Part shown: one piece after another, positions 1 through 11,710 of the stretch
How positions within the stretch are numbered: the first letter of the stretch is position 1
Layout: every line of letters begins with the position of its first letter
Origin: Shinisaurus crocodilurus
Taxonomy: Eukaryota; Chordata; Lepidosauria; Squamata; Shinisauridae
Reading direction: 5' to 3'
NCBI GenBank assembly: GCA_021292165.1
Contig: CM037876.1
Span: 38,178,575 to 38,242,574 of the forward strand
DNA length: 64,000 bases
The notes under the pieces: model-generated
What the model was told of the DNA's origin: nothing
Database searches by the model: none
What the model saw: only the letters and a program-made list of their open reading frames with translations
Position numbers and translations under genes: made by a program

Positions 1-150
1 GGAACCCCCAGCCTGCAGGCCAAATCCAGCCCATGGAGGTTCCCCATCCAGCCTACAGAGGCTTGGGCTTTCTCTGCAGGCCCCACCCACTCCCCTCCCC
101 AAGTCCCACCCCCTGGTCTGGAGGCTTGGGGAGGAGGCAGGTAGAGGAAT
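1..150. other. unassigned GC-rich stretch
   Basis: A pyrimidine-rich stretch with repeated 'ggcttggg' and 'ctgcaggcc' words. It may be the interior of a hAT-type repeat, but no terminus is visible inside the window. No gene is seen. Confidence 0.3.
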
Positions 151-164
151 CCCTTTATTTGTGA

Positions 165-447
165 TCAATAGAGTCTATATCAATTGCCCTGAGACTGTGG
201 AATGAACTTCCCACTGAGATCTGCCATTTTCCCCACATTATTGGCTTTCCAGAGGGGTGCAAAAATGTATCTTGTTTCTTTAGTCTTTGGTTCAGCTGGC
301 TAGTTTGATTTATTCTTATTGGTGCTGGTGGGATGGGGGAGGTTTGTCTGTTTTGGTTGGTTGTTGAGTTTGTTTTGTTTCGCACTATACACTGCCTTGA
401 GCACTGGAAGGGCAGGCAATAAATAATTCTGCTAAACAATAAATATA
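165..447 (+). mobile_element. L2-like LINE 3' fragment
   Basis: The plus strand encodes a decayed stretch resembling the C-terminus of L2-clade ORF2 ('ctgtggaatgaacttccc' gives LWNELP). A T-rich 3' region follows, with 'cactgccttgagcactgg' and an 'aataaataa' tail, the usual vertebrate L2 ending. The copy is heavily 5' truncated and has no open frame. L2 ORF2 is the endonuclease and reverse transcriptase; only its last part would be represented here. A related CR1-group LINE is the alternative. Confidence 0.5.
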
Positions 448-1810
448 ACATGCATGCTACTTGAGCATCATTGCACATCCTGTTCGGCTGTGGATCAATG
501 TTCAGCTAACCATAGCATAGTAAAGGTTTTGTGAGGCAGAGACCAGTATAATTCATCCATTGATACTTCCATGAAAACATAGTAAGGAGCTAGTAGGACT
601 CTCTCTTCTTCCCTTCTGATTTTCAGCACATTTTGATTGACTGGATTGCGATATTCACTCTCACTTTGCTCTTTAAGGCAGCAGCACAATCATTAGAAGC
701 AATAAATGAATTCATTTTACAGTAAGCCCAAGCTTAAAAATGAACTTCATATGCAAATCATCTTACAAGATGGGGGTATGTCTGTAAAGTGCATATGGAG
801 AAAAACCAGCCTTGGGAGAATTAATTGGCCTGGTAAACAATTCATCCTCAGCCTTTGAATTCCTAATTAGGAGTAAATTAGGGCACTAACATTCAGCAGT
901 TGTTGCTCCAAGAATAGCCAAGAAAACAGAAATCCACCATGGAAAAAGTAGCGTAGTGCAGAACAGTTCACCAGTTAACAGCAATTCATAAAACCAGAAG
1001 GATCATATAATCTGTCATGAGTGTACAGTATAATAGCACCAATCCCTAACCACACAATGTCACATAACTGTAAGGACAGTGTTCTGTTAATGCTCAGGAC
1101 TAGGAATGACACCTTATCGTATAGTTCACATAGTAAAGACCCCACCGCAACAACTAACGTAAATACTTATTCCAAGAAACCCATTTTGTCAAATAATGCT
1201 TCATTATTATTTAACTGGTGCTTGGTGTGTGTGTTGTGGGGGGGGGGGGATTTCATCATCATTTTATGTCTAGAAATTCATATCAGTGTGATATTTTGTC
1301 CAAATTTGTTGTTTAAACAGGAAAGACTTTAATAACCTCTAAAAGGTAAAAACAAAACAAAAACAGCATAATGCCTCCCATTCAACAGTGCTTTCCCCCT
1401 CTCCAAAATGCATTTCTTGATTTTATTAAAGAGGGTGTTTCCCCCCATATCAGAGTTTCCCACACGTTCACACACACAATCCAATGTTAACGGTTACAAG
1501 GCCATTCCTGCAGGATCAGAGCCAGCTGACGAGGGCCACATCAGAAGTTACTTTAAATGTGTGTCTCGCAGCTACGTCTTCTTTTCATTTTGATTCTAGA
1601 GTAGGCACATGGTCCCCAATCCTGATCAGGACACGAGCATGGGGGGGGGGGCATAGGGGCTTTTGAGATCTGCATTGTGCCCCCTGTGCATACACTAAAA
1701 ACGAAGAGAAAACATCACTGCTAGGCATACATTTAAAGCACTGTCTGTTTAGCACACAGTAGCACCAACAAAAAGATTTTTCTTACTCGTATGGCTGCAT
1801 AGCTGTAACA
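448..1810. other. unassigned stretch; part may be conserved noncoding
   Basis: No gene or clear repeat is seen. Positions about 690-900 are AT-rich without obvious repeat words and contain an octamer-like 'atgcaaat' and homeodomain-type 'taattag' cores. This is compatible with a noncoding regulatory element, but composition is the only evidence. Short G runs occur near 1239 and 1640. Confidence 0.25.
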
Positions 1811-2051
1811 CAAGGGTGGACAACTTTGGAAGGTCCGGGGGGCATTTTCAGACACACACACACACCATGGGCCGCAGTCTGCTGAGTGACCCAAAACATT
1901 ATTTTTTTAATTAAAAAAAGGTAGCTATGGTGCCCTAAAATGGTCAAGTCTAGCTTGCAAACACTTTTTCATAGAAATATCTATAATTTTAAAAACTTTT
2001 GGGGGGGCGGGAGCCGCATGTGTCCTGTGGGCCATATGTTGCCCACCCCTG
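1811..2051. mobile_element. non-autonomous hAT element (MITE)
   Basis: The ends are imperfect inverted repeats: 'caagggtggacaac' at the left and 'gttgcccacccctg' at the right. Flanks are ctgtaaca and ctgtaaag, an 8-bp duplication matching at 6 of 8 positions, as expected for hAT transposition. The interior is AT-rich and non-coding, so movement would have needed a transposase supplied in trans. Confidence 0.7.
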
Positions 2052-2139
2052 CTGTAAAGGGACGTATAGTTGGGTTTTCCACATCCAAAACAATACTTTT
2101 AGCCACATCAGTTGGAAAGCCCATGCGCATACTGCTTTA

Positions 2140-2480
2140 TAACATCATTATTTATTTATTTATTTATTTATTTAGTATCATATTTATATTATTACAAACA
2201 TTATAATATTTATTATACTATATCAACAGATCTCAGGGCAGGTTACAATAATTTTAAAAATTCAACATAAAACCACGATCCATTATTCTCCTCAACAATA
2301 TAAAATCAGCATCAATAACCAAAGCAACCAACGTAACACTAAGCTACTGCCAATAAGACCCAAACACTTAGGTAAATGGCCAGCTCTTAACTTGGCTTGA
2401 AAATGGGGCCAGGGTTGGTAGGGGAAGACATTCCATAACAGGGATGCCACAGCCGAGAAGGCCCTCTCTTGCATTTCCAC
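2140..2480 (-). mobile_element. L2-like LINE 3' end
   Basis: On the minus strand a short frame contains ERAFSAVASLLWN and later FQAKLRAGHL, resembling the conserved end of L2-clade ORF2. A 3' UTR follows and ends in a (TTTA)n run read from the plus strand at about 2148-2174. The copy is 5' truncated at about 2480 and carries no full reverse transcriptase domain. Confidence 0.65.
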
Positions 2481-2884
2481 ATAATGTATAGCTGCAACAG
2501 GGAGTCACAGAGGAGAGCCCCCTTTGACAGATCTTAATAATCAGGCAGATGTATATGACAGAAATGTTGTCTGTCACTGTCATATACAGAAAAACAGAAC
2601 TTGCTTTCCTATTGATTCCCATCCCCTTTTCTCTCTCTCTCAAGGGATTCTGTGCATTATACCAAATTGATTAATGGGTTGACTTCTAACCTCTAAAACC
2701 CTGAAGCTAAATTATACCTGTATAAGTATCAGGAAACTAGAATTTTAGCTCTGTAAGCTCTGTATTGTATTGCAGATCTTAGGGATATCTGAACTCGACC
2801 TTGTAAGGAAGAAGCTGACCTAGAATGGATTCACACCTACTTTTGCTATAACACCTACAGGATAAATGAGTCATTTTGCCTCAC

Positions 2885-3025
2885 AACCCTAAGGGCACAA
2901 TCCTAGGCATGTTTAGACAGAAAAAAAGCCTTGCAATTCCCAGCATACCCCAGCCAGCATGGCTAGCTAGCATGTCGGGAGTTGTAGGACTTTTTTCTGT
3001 CCTAAATTGCATCCTAAAGGGTTTT
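2885..3025. mobile_element. palindromic MITE, 'catgtttagacag' family
   Basis: Left arm 'catgtttagacagaaaa' and right arm 'cttttttctgtc' are inverted, and the centre folds as 'caattcccagcat' against 'gggagttgtagg'. A better preserved relative lies at 10908-11035. The superfamily was not settled because no clean target duplication was found. Confidence 0.55.
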
Positions 3026-3029
3026 TAAA

Positions 3030-5425
3030 AAACAACAATTTCTAGTAGTGTGCTGCTTGAAAGGGACTGTGGCCAATAAAAACAACCATATGGCAGCTTT
3101 TTTAGTTCATGTATCTGTTCACATTATTTTTGTGTGCTTAAATGCATAATCATGGCGAGTTGCATGCTGAGCTGAGCAAGCCAGACACTTCACTGATGAT
3201 GGCTCTATCTAATACTCTTTTCAGGGGAGGGTGGGGGAGAGCAACTACATCCAGCATCCAGTCACCATCTGAGCAGGTGATTGGTGCTGTCACCAAGGAC
3301 CTGACGGAGAATGCACATGCACGGCAGACTGCTGCCAGATGGGGGTCTAGATGTCAGGAACTCTGTGCACCATGCCCCTTTGTGTGCCCTTAACTAGATC
3401 AAAGTGATTGTGTGAATCAACCCTAAGAATCTGATGTATGCAAATAGACAAAGATTCCCCTAGTTTAAATATTCAAGGAATAATTGAGACATAATGCAGA
3501 GCTATTGTGTGTAGCCATATTGAATGGAAGAACTGTGGACAGTATAATGTTTTAGTCAAAGGACACAATAAATGCTTGAAAGACCTACTTTCAAATCCCA
3601 CATCTCAATTCAGTCTTTTATATTGCTTAATGCCAAGAGTAAACATTGCAAGTACAGGCAAGGGTGAGGTGCAGCACAGTGATAGATTAATCCTAAGCAA
3701 TATTAGAATTGGCTTTGTCTTTTATCAAGGGATTCACATAATTTCTTTAGACTTTCATACAGTCCTATGTGGATATTTTGTCTATTTCCAGTTTTTAAGG
3801 CATAATGTTCAATTACTGACAATTACATGATTCCTTTGGTGGACTGTTTCCTTGCTATTCTCATGACAGTGGATTGCAGAATGTATCCCATATTATAAGA
3901 TCAAGTGCTACATTGCTGGTATCAATGTTACTCTTAAAACTTATCTAAAATATTTTCAAGAAGGCACATCCAGGAATAGGTCAGACAAGCTGTGCTTCAA
4001 CTGAAATGCATTTTGTCTGGAATAAAAGAGAGATTGTATAAACCAGGGTGAACAATTGACAATTAGATGCAGCCCACAAAGCTAACTTATCCGGGCTTGG
4101 TGACCACACCACATTTTAGTTGATGTGTAGCCAAAAACAAACAAACAAACAACAAACCACCCTATCACCATTGTATTCATAAATCCAAACACCCCCTCAA
4201 TTAATTTTCATGTACATAAAAACGTATGGGGCATGGATGGGGACGGACACACACACTGTTAATGTGTGTGTCCTTGTGACATATTCAACTCCATATAGAC
4301 CAGGAAGTCCCATCTACTTTCCATGAAACGACGACAACTTTGGTTTCTATGTTCAGATGTGCACCTCAATTTTTTCAATCAAAACAAGTTCGAAATCTAA
4401 AACACTCAGTAATGAACTTTTCCTGCCCTGCTCAGTATATCACGATCCTTCCTCAGCTAGCCTGAGCAATACCAACCTTTCTTTTTAGCATGTTCAGAGA
4501 ATCTCTAGAGAGGACCTCCCTGTCTCTTCAAAGAGGTTCTCGCTTCATCTGAAAGGGGGAGGGGTCTTCTCTTCCAGCTTCTCTCCTATTCCTAGTTCTC
4601 CAGTTCAGTGCCGGCTGCAGGTCATGGAAGCTGTCAGGCAAGATGCCCTTAGAGGGTCCCTCTCTTTCTCCTTGCAGTTGCCCACATGCTCTCCCTGTAC
4701 TTCCAGTCCCAGTTCCTACCACTGTCCAGGGGGGAAAGGCCAATTAGTGAGCAGGCAGAAGCAGCTGCTGTTCCTTCCGCTCACTCCCTTGTCCCTTCGC
4801 TTACTGGTTCTCTCCCTTGTGGCCAGAGGGCAGAGTGGCTGAGCATGTGGCAATGGCAAGGGGAGTAGCAACAGAGCCAGGGACCTTTGGTAGCCTAGTC
4901 AGCATTGGAGCCCCTGCTGAGGCAGGGGACTTGGCAGATGCCCCATGATACCGACCCCTAAAACGCCGACTCTTTCCCAGCTTCATTCTTTAATCGCCTT
5001 GGATCCAGAAGTGACAACCTGGATCCATGCTGCTGTACAGGTGGGCAACACACGACACCTGCAGAATTCTAATTAAACAGATAAGGGAGGCTAAAATGTA
5101 ATCTGTAATTAAACTAAAGTCAGCTGACATCTTCCTTAATTGGTTTGTGACTTGTTACCTCGGCATATTTGCACTGAGGTATCTTCTGGGTTTTACATTT
5201 ATATATCCTTTTGACATAAGATACTTTGGCATATTGCGGAGGACTGGAAGGACCATCTTTTCCCACATGTATTTCTTTCAGTATAGTCAAATAAAGGTCT
5301 TTTAAAAACAACAATAAAGCCATTTTGAAAAACAACATAACAGTAGTATGTTATGTAACAGTAGTAATAACCATGTTGAAACAAGAGAAAAATCCCAAGC
5401 ACAGCCAGTACAATAAAAGCAACTG
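3030..5425. other. long stretch without recognised gene
   Basis: Open frames here are short and overlap on both strands, as in random sequence. 'atgcagcccacaaag' near 4068 resembles hAT interiors but lacks paired ends. A run of cac/gtg words at 4245-4275 can form a small hairpin. About 4500-4990 is GC-richer with clustered short frames on both strands and no domain that I recognise. Confidence 0.3.
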
Positions 5426-6155
5426 AGCTGAGGCTAGTGCTCCAACTGCACCCGTTCCTAGTGATGTCTAATCTTGCCATGGTCATGCATGCCTTAGTTA
5501 CATCCCATTTGGACTACTGTAGCCCACTCTGTGTGTGGCTGCTACCTTTGAAAACTGTTCAGCTGGTCCAGAATGCTGCAGCCAGACTGTTGAGCAGGGC
5601 TGGTTACAGGGAGCGCATGACTCCCTTGTTACAACAGCTTCCCTGATTACCGGTCTGTTTCTGGGCACAATTTGAAGAGCTGGTTATGACCTATAAAGCC
5701 CTACATGGCTTGGGACCAAGCTACCTGAATGACCGCCTTCCCCCACATGAGCTTGCCTAGATTGCAAGATCTTCAGGGGAGGCCCTTCTATCAGTACCGC
5801 TGTCTTTCGAGATGTGTTTGGTGGCAATGCGAGAGAGGGGTGACTGCTCTCAAGGCTATGGTACTCCCTGCCAAGAGAGGCTAGGTTGGCTCCCTCTCTA
5901 TTGTCCTTCCACCAACAGGCAAAAACATTTTTATTCAAGCAGGCCTTTGGTATGTAAGCTGGTATGTTCAACTGGGTGCTGTTTTTATTTTGTTATTGTT
6001 GTGCATTTTAACTGTGTATTTAATGTGTGTGTTTTTTAAATTATTGTTTTAACCAAGTTTTTATTTTATTTTTATTTTTTTAGTTCCTATGATTGTTCGC
6101 CACTTTGAGGACCATTTCTTGGTAGAAAGGAAAGGTACAAATAAAATATTTTTTT
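5426..6155 (+). mobile_element. L2 LINE 3' fragment (reverse transcriptase end)
   Basis: A plus-strand frame from 5437 to 5646 contains VTSHLDYCSPL and VQNAAARLL, both characteristic of the last part of L2-clade reverse transcriptase. After a stop and frameshifts, the TYKALHGLG-type motif follows at about 5690. A T-rich 3' UTR runs to 'aaggtacaaataaaat' near 6150. L2 ORF2 supplies the reverse transcriptase for L2 and its partner SINEs. This copy is 5' truncated and disrupted, so inactive. Confidence 0.8.
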
Positions 6156-6227
6156 AAAAATCTGAGAAAATCAAAAAGATGTTAGTGTAGACACAAGGCA
6201 AAGTTCCCTGGAGACAGCATTCTGCCC

Positions 6228-6322
6228 TGGAGATCTGATCTATTCTACCCTGTAGAATAGATAGTACTGAGCTAGATGGACCAATGGTCCAATTTGGTAT
6301 AAGGCGGCATCCAGTATTCCTA
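6228..6322 (+). mobile_element. Sauria-type SINE, 3' part
   Basis: The stretch 'actgagctagatggacca' followed by 'tggtataaggcggc' matches the distinctive 3' body of the squamate Sauria SINE as I know it. The tRNA-like head is absent. Reverse-oriented copies occur at 9365 and 26085. Confidence 0.55.
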
Positions 6323-6862
6323 ATGGACAATGAACCAGTGTATGCCATACTTCTGGAATCCAACTCTGGAGAGCATGCACCTTCATGCATTATGTTCCCA
6401 TGAGTTTTCAGACATGGAAGTCATTTGTGATTGCAAATTATAACATGTGGCCTATTCACCTTTAAAATAATAATAATAATAATTCAGAATAATATTTAAA
6501 CCTCACATGCTTCTCATAGTTTTCTAAACCAAATGAAAGCCATTTTCAAAATACATCTTAGCAATTATTTTGGCTTGTTTGCAAAAGGTCATTTTATCAA
6601 AGTCAGCATGATACATATACAATAACGTCCTGTTTTACAAACATGTTACAATATGGGTACCAGAGCTGTGTGCTCTGGTGGCTACAGTGACCCCTAGTGG
6701 TCATTTGTGACTAAAGGAAGTATTTTCTGATATTTTCCACACTTCTTTTAAATAGATACCCGGTACCCACCTTTATTTTATAAATTGGAGTTTTTGCTGT
6801 TGCTGTTATTTTAAACATTTTATGCTGCTGCTTTAGTTAACTGAAGGTCCCTCCTGGCTCTG

Positions 6863-7526
6863 TGTCAAGGTTCCACTTCTGCCAGGACCCCGTTGATCAG
6901 CTCTTTGAAGATCTCTGCCTCTTCCAAAAGCCCCTCCTGTTCCAGGAGACCAATTCTCTACCTGTTACCCTCCTGTTCCCAGTAACGTGGTTACAGGCCT
7001 CAGGCATGGTGAATAAGGCACTCCAACACTTGTGGTAAACAAGAACAGTTTACTTAGAACTATGGGTAACATAGATTCAGATTGACTTAGGGTATTTACA
7101 CAATAGAGCAGTAATAATTCAAAAAACAGTATAAGGAAAATAATCAGACAAATAATGCAAGGATATCTAACTTAGCTACTGTGTTACTTGTAAGCCTCAG
7201 TTCAGAGATCCTTCCTCCAGTCAGGCCTAGCTCTAGCTAGCTAGCTCAGTCTCAGACTGCCTGCCTTTCTACTCTGCAGACAGTCTCACTCTGGCTAGCT
7301 GACCACACATCCCCTCCTTATAAACCCTTCCCAGGATTGGAAAATTATACCCATGTGACCTTGAACAGGTGAGATGACACTTAAATTCTATTGGATGAAC
7401 TGAAACTCACAAATGCCCCCTCCCATCATGAAATGTTTGGGCCTACAGGCTTCAACTAACTTAGGACTGTGTTTGGGCCTACAGGCTTCAACTAACTTAG
7501 GACTGTGTAGGCCTCAATCCTTCACA
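6863..7526 (-). mobile_element. solo LTR (ERV or gypsy type), minus strand
   Basis: The element runs from TG to CA and is flanked by the identical 5-bp duplication ctctg (6858-6862 and 7527-7531), as produced by retroviral-type integrase. Minus-strand orientation is suggested by a TATA-like box (ttataaa on the plus strand at 7318-7324). Upstream of it in that orientation, the presumed U3 carries a perfect 36-bp tandem duplication at 7436-7471 and 7472-7507. No gag or pol adjoins, so it is a solo LTR left by recombination between two LTRs. The family is not recognised. Confidence 0.7.
7436..7507. repeat. 36-bp direct repeat x2 inside LTR U3
   Basis: Two back-to-back identical 36-bp units, each beginning 'tttgggcctacaggc'. 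Tandem duplications in U3 often correspond to enhancer units in LTR elements; that role is inferred here. Confidence 0.8.
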
Positions 7527-7596
7527 CTCTGGCAAGTGAATGAGGTGATACCAGGGCTTTCCTGTTTGACTATTGTCTGTACAGATGAGCATAAAG

Positions 7597-7741
7597 CAGC
7601 CTTCCCCAAACTGGTGTCCTCCAGATGGACTTGAACTCCCATGAGCCTCAGCCAGCAAGGCTAGAGGTCCAGAATGCTGGGAGTTATAGTCCAAAATATC
7701 TGGATGTTTTGGACTACCAGGCCATGAAGTTGGGGAGGCTG
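7597..7741. mobile_element. palindromic hAT MITE, 'cagccttcccc' family
   Basis: Left end 'cagccttccccaaactgg' and right end 'tggggaggctg' are inverted repeats. Internal arms are 'ttgaactcccatgag' and 'ctgggagttatagtcc'. Flanks match only partly (gcataaag and acaaagag), so this copy looks older than those at 18316, 45927 and 48558. Confidence 0.65.
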
Positions 7742-7921
7742 ACAAAGAGGAACTCAAGAGAATGAGGAAGATAATCAAGCCAAGGCCGACACTTCTCTTT
7801 TTTTGATGGCACTCCTACTTCACGCCAGCAGTCCAAATGGGAACACTTATTTGCAGGATGGGTTGCATTTCTAATTAAAAGCTAAAGGTTGCATTTCGGC
7901 TGGCCTTTGTTAAAGATCACT

Positions 7922-8028
7922 GAGTTTTATCCAGATTTAATCATACTTCGAATAGACCCGCTGAAATCACTAAAGTCGCACTGATTCCAATGGGTCTACT
8001 CTATGTATGAACAAGTCTGGATCCAACC
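7922..8028. mobile_element. small palindromic repeat, 'ggatccaaccc' family
   Basis: Inverted ends 'ttttatccagattta' and 'aagtctggatccaaccc' surround a centre with 'ctgattccaatggg'. Related copies are at 16505-16615 and about 17110-17215. It is probably a MITE, but the superfamily was not determined. Confidence 0.45.
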
Positions 8029-8044
8029 CAAAATGTTTTACAAG

Positions 8045-8128
8045 TTGAATCTATGCAGTCAGAAGTAAGCACCATGAGTTCAACGGAGCTTAGTCCCAGG
8101 TAACTATGCATAGGACGGCAGTCATGGT
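8045..8128. mobile_element. small palindromic repeat, 'agtaagtcccactga' family
   Basis: 'agaagtaagcaccatgagt' and 'cttagtcccaggtaac' are relics of two inverted arms seen more clearly at 10780-10866. It ends in 'atgcataggacggca', the common terminal word of this family. Confidence 0.4.
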
Positions 8129-8177
8129 GATCCTAATAAAATGGGTATTATCATACCCTTCTTTGCTGTACATATAC

Positions 8178-8640
8178 ATAGAATCATAGAATAGTAGAGT
8201 TGGAAGGGGCCTATAAAGCCATCAAGTCCAACCCCCTGCTCAATGCAGGAATCCAAGTCAAAGCATCCCTGACAGATGGCTGTCCAGCTTCACCTTCGAT
8301 GCCTCCAGAGTGGGAGCGCCCACCACCTCCCTAGGTAGTTGGTTCCATTGGCGTATTGCTCTAACAGTCAGGAATTTGTTCCTGATGTCCAGGTGGAATC
8401 TGGCTTCCTATAACTTGAGCCCATTATTCCATGTCCTGCAATCTGGGATGATGGAGAAGAGATCCTGGCCCTCCTCTGTGTGACAACCTTTCAAGTACTT
8501 GAAGAGTGCTATCATATCTCCCCTCAGTCTTCTCTTTTGAAGGCTAAACATGCCCAGTTCTTTCAGTCTCTCCTCATAGGGCTTTGTTTCCAGTCTCCTA
8601 ATCATCTTTGTTGCCCTCCTCTGAACCCTGTCCTGATAAT
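8178..8640 (-). mobile_element. CR1 LINE 3' end
   Basis: The minus strand encodes the C-terminal end of CR1 ORF2 ([19 protein letters not shown], then [13 protein letters not shown]). The 3' UTR ends in the short octamer-type tail 'attctatgattctatg' read on the minus strand at about 8179-8194. CR1 ends in such octamers instead of poly(A). The copy is 5' truncated and broken by frameshifts. Two close relatives are at 11711 and 42118. Confidence 0.9.
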
Positions 8641-9227
8641 GTTGACTTTAAATGGTGGAACGGAGGCAAAATTGCCTCCATCCTCCTCTCACCCTGCCTG
8701 GCACTTGACGGCAGGGCAAAGGATAGGCAGAGGGATCCGAACTCAGAGTCCTCTGTCTATCAGAACATAACCCGTAGGCTTGGACCCTAATTTTTTTATT
8801 TTGAAGAGACCTTCACATCTACTATATACATAGTTATACATAGTATAACATTTTACTACCTTTCAGCACAATGGATCCAATACTTATGCCTGAAAGATTT
8901 CTGTCCTGATTGCTGTTAGTCTCAGAACTTCACAAATCAGTATGTGAACATTTTCAGTTCATGGCTAGTTGCTTCTTAGGATATTTTCAGTTCATGGCTA
9001 GTTCCTGGCCTACTGATTTCTGTTGATGTTGGAGAGAATCTTCTGGCTTAAAGAGAAAAAAGATATTTGATCCTTCTCGGATTTAAGCACAGCTAAATAA
9101 AGACTAAAATCTCATGTGGCAGCACTCACTGTCCTGAGGCTAGGGGATGCAAAGGAAAAAGAGGAAAAGCAGTTCTACAGTAGGATTCCCAGAAAGGAGG
9201 ACCTAAAGAAGCCAAAACCTTATTGAT

Positions 9228-9344
9228 CAACCTTTGCCAACCTGGTGCCCTCCAGATGTGTTGAACTACAGAGCTAGCATGATGGCTGGGATGATGAGTG
9301 TTGCAATTCAACACATCTGGAGGGTACCAGGGTGGGAGAGGCTG
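9228..9344. mobile_element. degraded palindromic hAT MITE
   Basis: Left end 'caacctttgccaacctgg' pairs with right end 'ggtgggagaggctg'. Inner arms 'ccctccagatgtgttga' and 'tcaacacatctggaggg' are a perfect 17-bp inverted repeat. Flanking 8-mers no longer match. Confidence 0.6.
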
Positions 9345-9364
9345 CCCTAAATAATCTCCTGCAT

Positions 9365-9785
9365 ATTAGGAACATAGGATGCTGCCTTATTCCAGAACAA
9401 ATGATTTTGTCTATTTAGGACAGTATTGTCTACTTACTCCAACTGATAGCAGCTCTTCAGGGTCTTTCCATGGGTCTATTCCCGGGGGGGGGGGCTAGGT
9501 GGGCTCCCACCCCCCTAAATTTTCTCTGGACCCCTATTTTTTTTTTTTTACAAATAATTAAAAACCAGTTACAGTTTTGTCTTTAAAAGGCCTGAAAACC
9601 AGATGAACAGCCCCCATTATGTTTTTGGCACACACACACCCCATAATGTTTAGGCTTGGCTACAGGCCTGCTTTCCCATCACCTGTACCTGATTCTTTTT
9701 TTAGTGGAAATACTACAGATTGCAGCTGGGGCCATCTGCATGCACAGTATGTGCTCTGTCACTGAGCTATGACACTCTCCCTGAG
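9365..9785 (-). mobile_element. Sauria SINE, interrupted
   Basis: In reverse orientation the 3' body occurs at 9365-9468 (with 'ggatgctgccttattcc' and 'agcagctcttcagggtc'). The tRNA-like head occurs at about 9676-9785, with a decayed B-box region and 'tctgtcactgagctat'. About 205 bp is inserted between them. Confidence 0.65.
9470..9675. mobile_element. insertion within Sauria SINE
   Basis: A stretch with G and T runs that ends in 'ggcttggctacaggcctg'. It separates the two SINE halves, and a short 'ctttcc' occurs at both junctions. The right terminus looks like a DNA transposon end, but the matching left terminus is weak, so the class is uncertain. Confidence 0.4.
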
Positions 9786-10718
9786 AGATACATATCGAAT
9801 CAACACAACAAGCAGACAAGTCCGTATTCCAAACTACTATATATGTGGCACAAGAAATGGACCAGCCAATTGCTATCCAACTCATTTCTACGGTGTGCTT
9901 CATCAGGGAATGAGGAACTTGCACCCTCTTCTTACAGTTCATATGTAAAGATTTTATATATTTTTGTATCAAACTCACCATCTTTGTAACATGCAAAATG
10001 AAGCACTGAGGATGGCAAATTAGTCCAAACGTTGGCCACATCACTTCTGAACAAAACCCAGGTATTTTGCGGGCGGCTAATACTGTTTCCCTGCAATCCA
10101 TAATCATTTTGTTGACATTATGAAAACAAAGAAGGTGTTGTAACTACTGTCTACAATGGGGTTATTCAAGAATTTTCAAGGGCACTCCCATCGCATTGAC
10201 ACAAACAGCTGAAGTATCTCACAAGAGAAAGCTGGCATCTAATTTTAACAGCTTTTTTGTCTCCCTTTTTTTTTTGTAATGTGCATCTATTCCAATGAAA
10301 TGGACCTTTATGCTTTTCCATTCTAGCATCTTCCCTCTCAGCTTAGATTTTTTAATAATAAGATAGGAAGGCAAATATATGGGTAATAAATGGGAAACAC
10401 TTCTTACTGAAATCAGATCCACTGATTATCCTTAACAAGTTTTAGACCAGATGTCCCCAGTCCATCCTATTTAGCAGCCTGAGGTTATGTGCTGCCCAGC
10501 ATTGTGGCTGGGATAATATTTGTTACCTCCACATTCAATTCACTCTGGGGAAACTTACTACTTTACACTGGCAATCTGCTATCATTCTTCACATACTTTT
10601 TCCTTCAGGTCTCCTGCCTATGGAACTACTAACTGCCATATATAGTCTGTTCTATTGTACACACAAATATAGTTTAGCTGTGTTGTTTGAGCAATTGCCT
10701 AATTTTTTTTGCATACAG

Positions 10719-10741
10719 AGAGAGAGAGAGAGAGAGAGAGA
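10719..10741. repeat. (GA)n microsatellite
   Basis: About eleven uninterrupted GA units. Confidence 0.95.
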
Positions 10742-10779
10742 AGCTGGATGTAGGGATACATATTTGCTTGAAGTAGTAA

Positions 10780-10866
10780 GCTCCAATCTTATACACACTT
10801 ACCTAGGAGTAAGTCCCACTGAACTCAGTAGGACGTACTTCTGAGTAAACATTCATAGGATTGCAT
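10780..10866. mobile_element. palindromic repeat, 'agtaagtcccactga' family
   Basis: Left arm 'aatcttatacacacttacc' and right arm 'gtaaacattcataggatt' are imperfectly inverted. The middle is 'agtaagtcccactgaactc' folding back on 'gtaggacgtactt'. It lies just upstream of a second palindromic element at 10908. Confidence 0.55.
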
Positions 10867-10907
10867 TGTTAGTTACTTAACTTGATGAAAAACTAATCTT
10901 TTAAGTA

Positions 10908-11035
10908 CACAATTCTATGCATGTTTAGACAGAGAAAAAGCATTACAATTCCCAGTATGCCCCAGCCAGTATGGCTGGCTGGAGGGATGCTGAGAATTGT
11001 AGGACTTTTTTCTGTCTAAACATGCATAGGATTGC
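10908..11035. mobile_element. palindromic MITE, 'catgtttagacag' family
   Basis: Left arm 'ctatgcatgtttagacag' and right arm 'ctgtctaaacatgcatag' form a perfect 18-bp inverted repeat. An inner stem pairs 'caattcccagtatg' with 'gctgagaattg'. No open frame is present. Same family as 2885-3025. Confidence 0.75.
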
Positions 11036-11710
11036 ACCGCAAGTATATATAACTATAATAACTGAAAAGGCTGCAAAAGACCAATGCCTTCAGAACTTTT
11101 TATACATCACAACATTGGGCCAGTAAAACAGTGCCTTTGTTTGCTGCTTTACAGGGTGTGAACACCAAGAGAAATTCCAAATGTATATATGCAAGTGCAT
11201 GTATGTGTGGGGAGAGAATTTATCATTCATATCACTGCTACTATGCCATAGATGAAGGTAGACATAACTAGAGCCAAAATTAATTCTCACAAACATTTAG
11301 ATTTGCTAATATTCTAAGTTCAAACTTCAATTTGAAATTTGAGATATTATTTAACTAACATTACATGTCAACTTTCCAAATCTATCAAATACACAATTAC
11401 CATTCTATATCATCTGTTTTTTTTAATGTCACACATCCATTTGTCCTGCATAAAGACATTTTTTGCACTCTAAATGTTTGCCATGTGTAATTCTCTGAGG
11501 GTGGTGTTCTATGAAGGAACGCGTCCCATCCAAACTGGCTCCGAGATTAAAAACTGGCTGGTTTTATTTTGGCGTATGTGACTGACACTAGCGAGTTTTA
11601 ACATGCCATTCACCTGAACTAACTGAAGTGTTCCAACTTCACTGCAATCCTGCATTTCAGAGCTGCTGGTCGTTTGGATTTCAGGAAGGTTCTCATGTTT
11701 TCCACAAAAA

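Noticed and set aside
4528..4986. Overlapping frames on both strands as a small gene
   Set aside because: Frames are short, mutually overlapping, lack splice or domain evidence and sit in moderately GC-rich DNA where such frames arise by chance.
9960..10070. Possible retroelement 3' region around 'agtccaaacgttggcc'
   Set aside because: The word resembles motifs found in several vertebrate repeats (also near 30085), but no coding remnant or termini support a specific call.
9679..10107. 142-residue minus-strand frame
   Set aside because: It spans the Sauria SINE head and unrelated flank. The Cys- and Ile-rich translation has no family resemblance.
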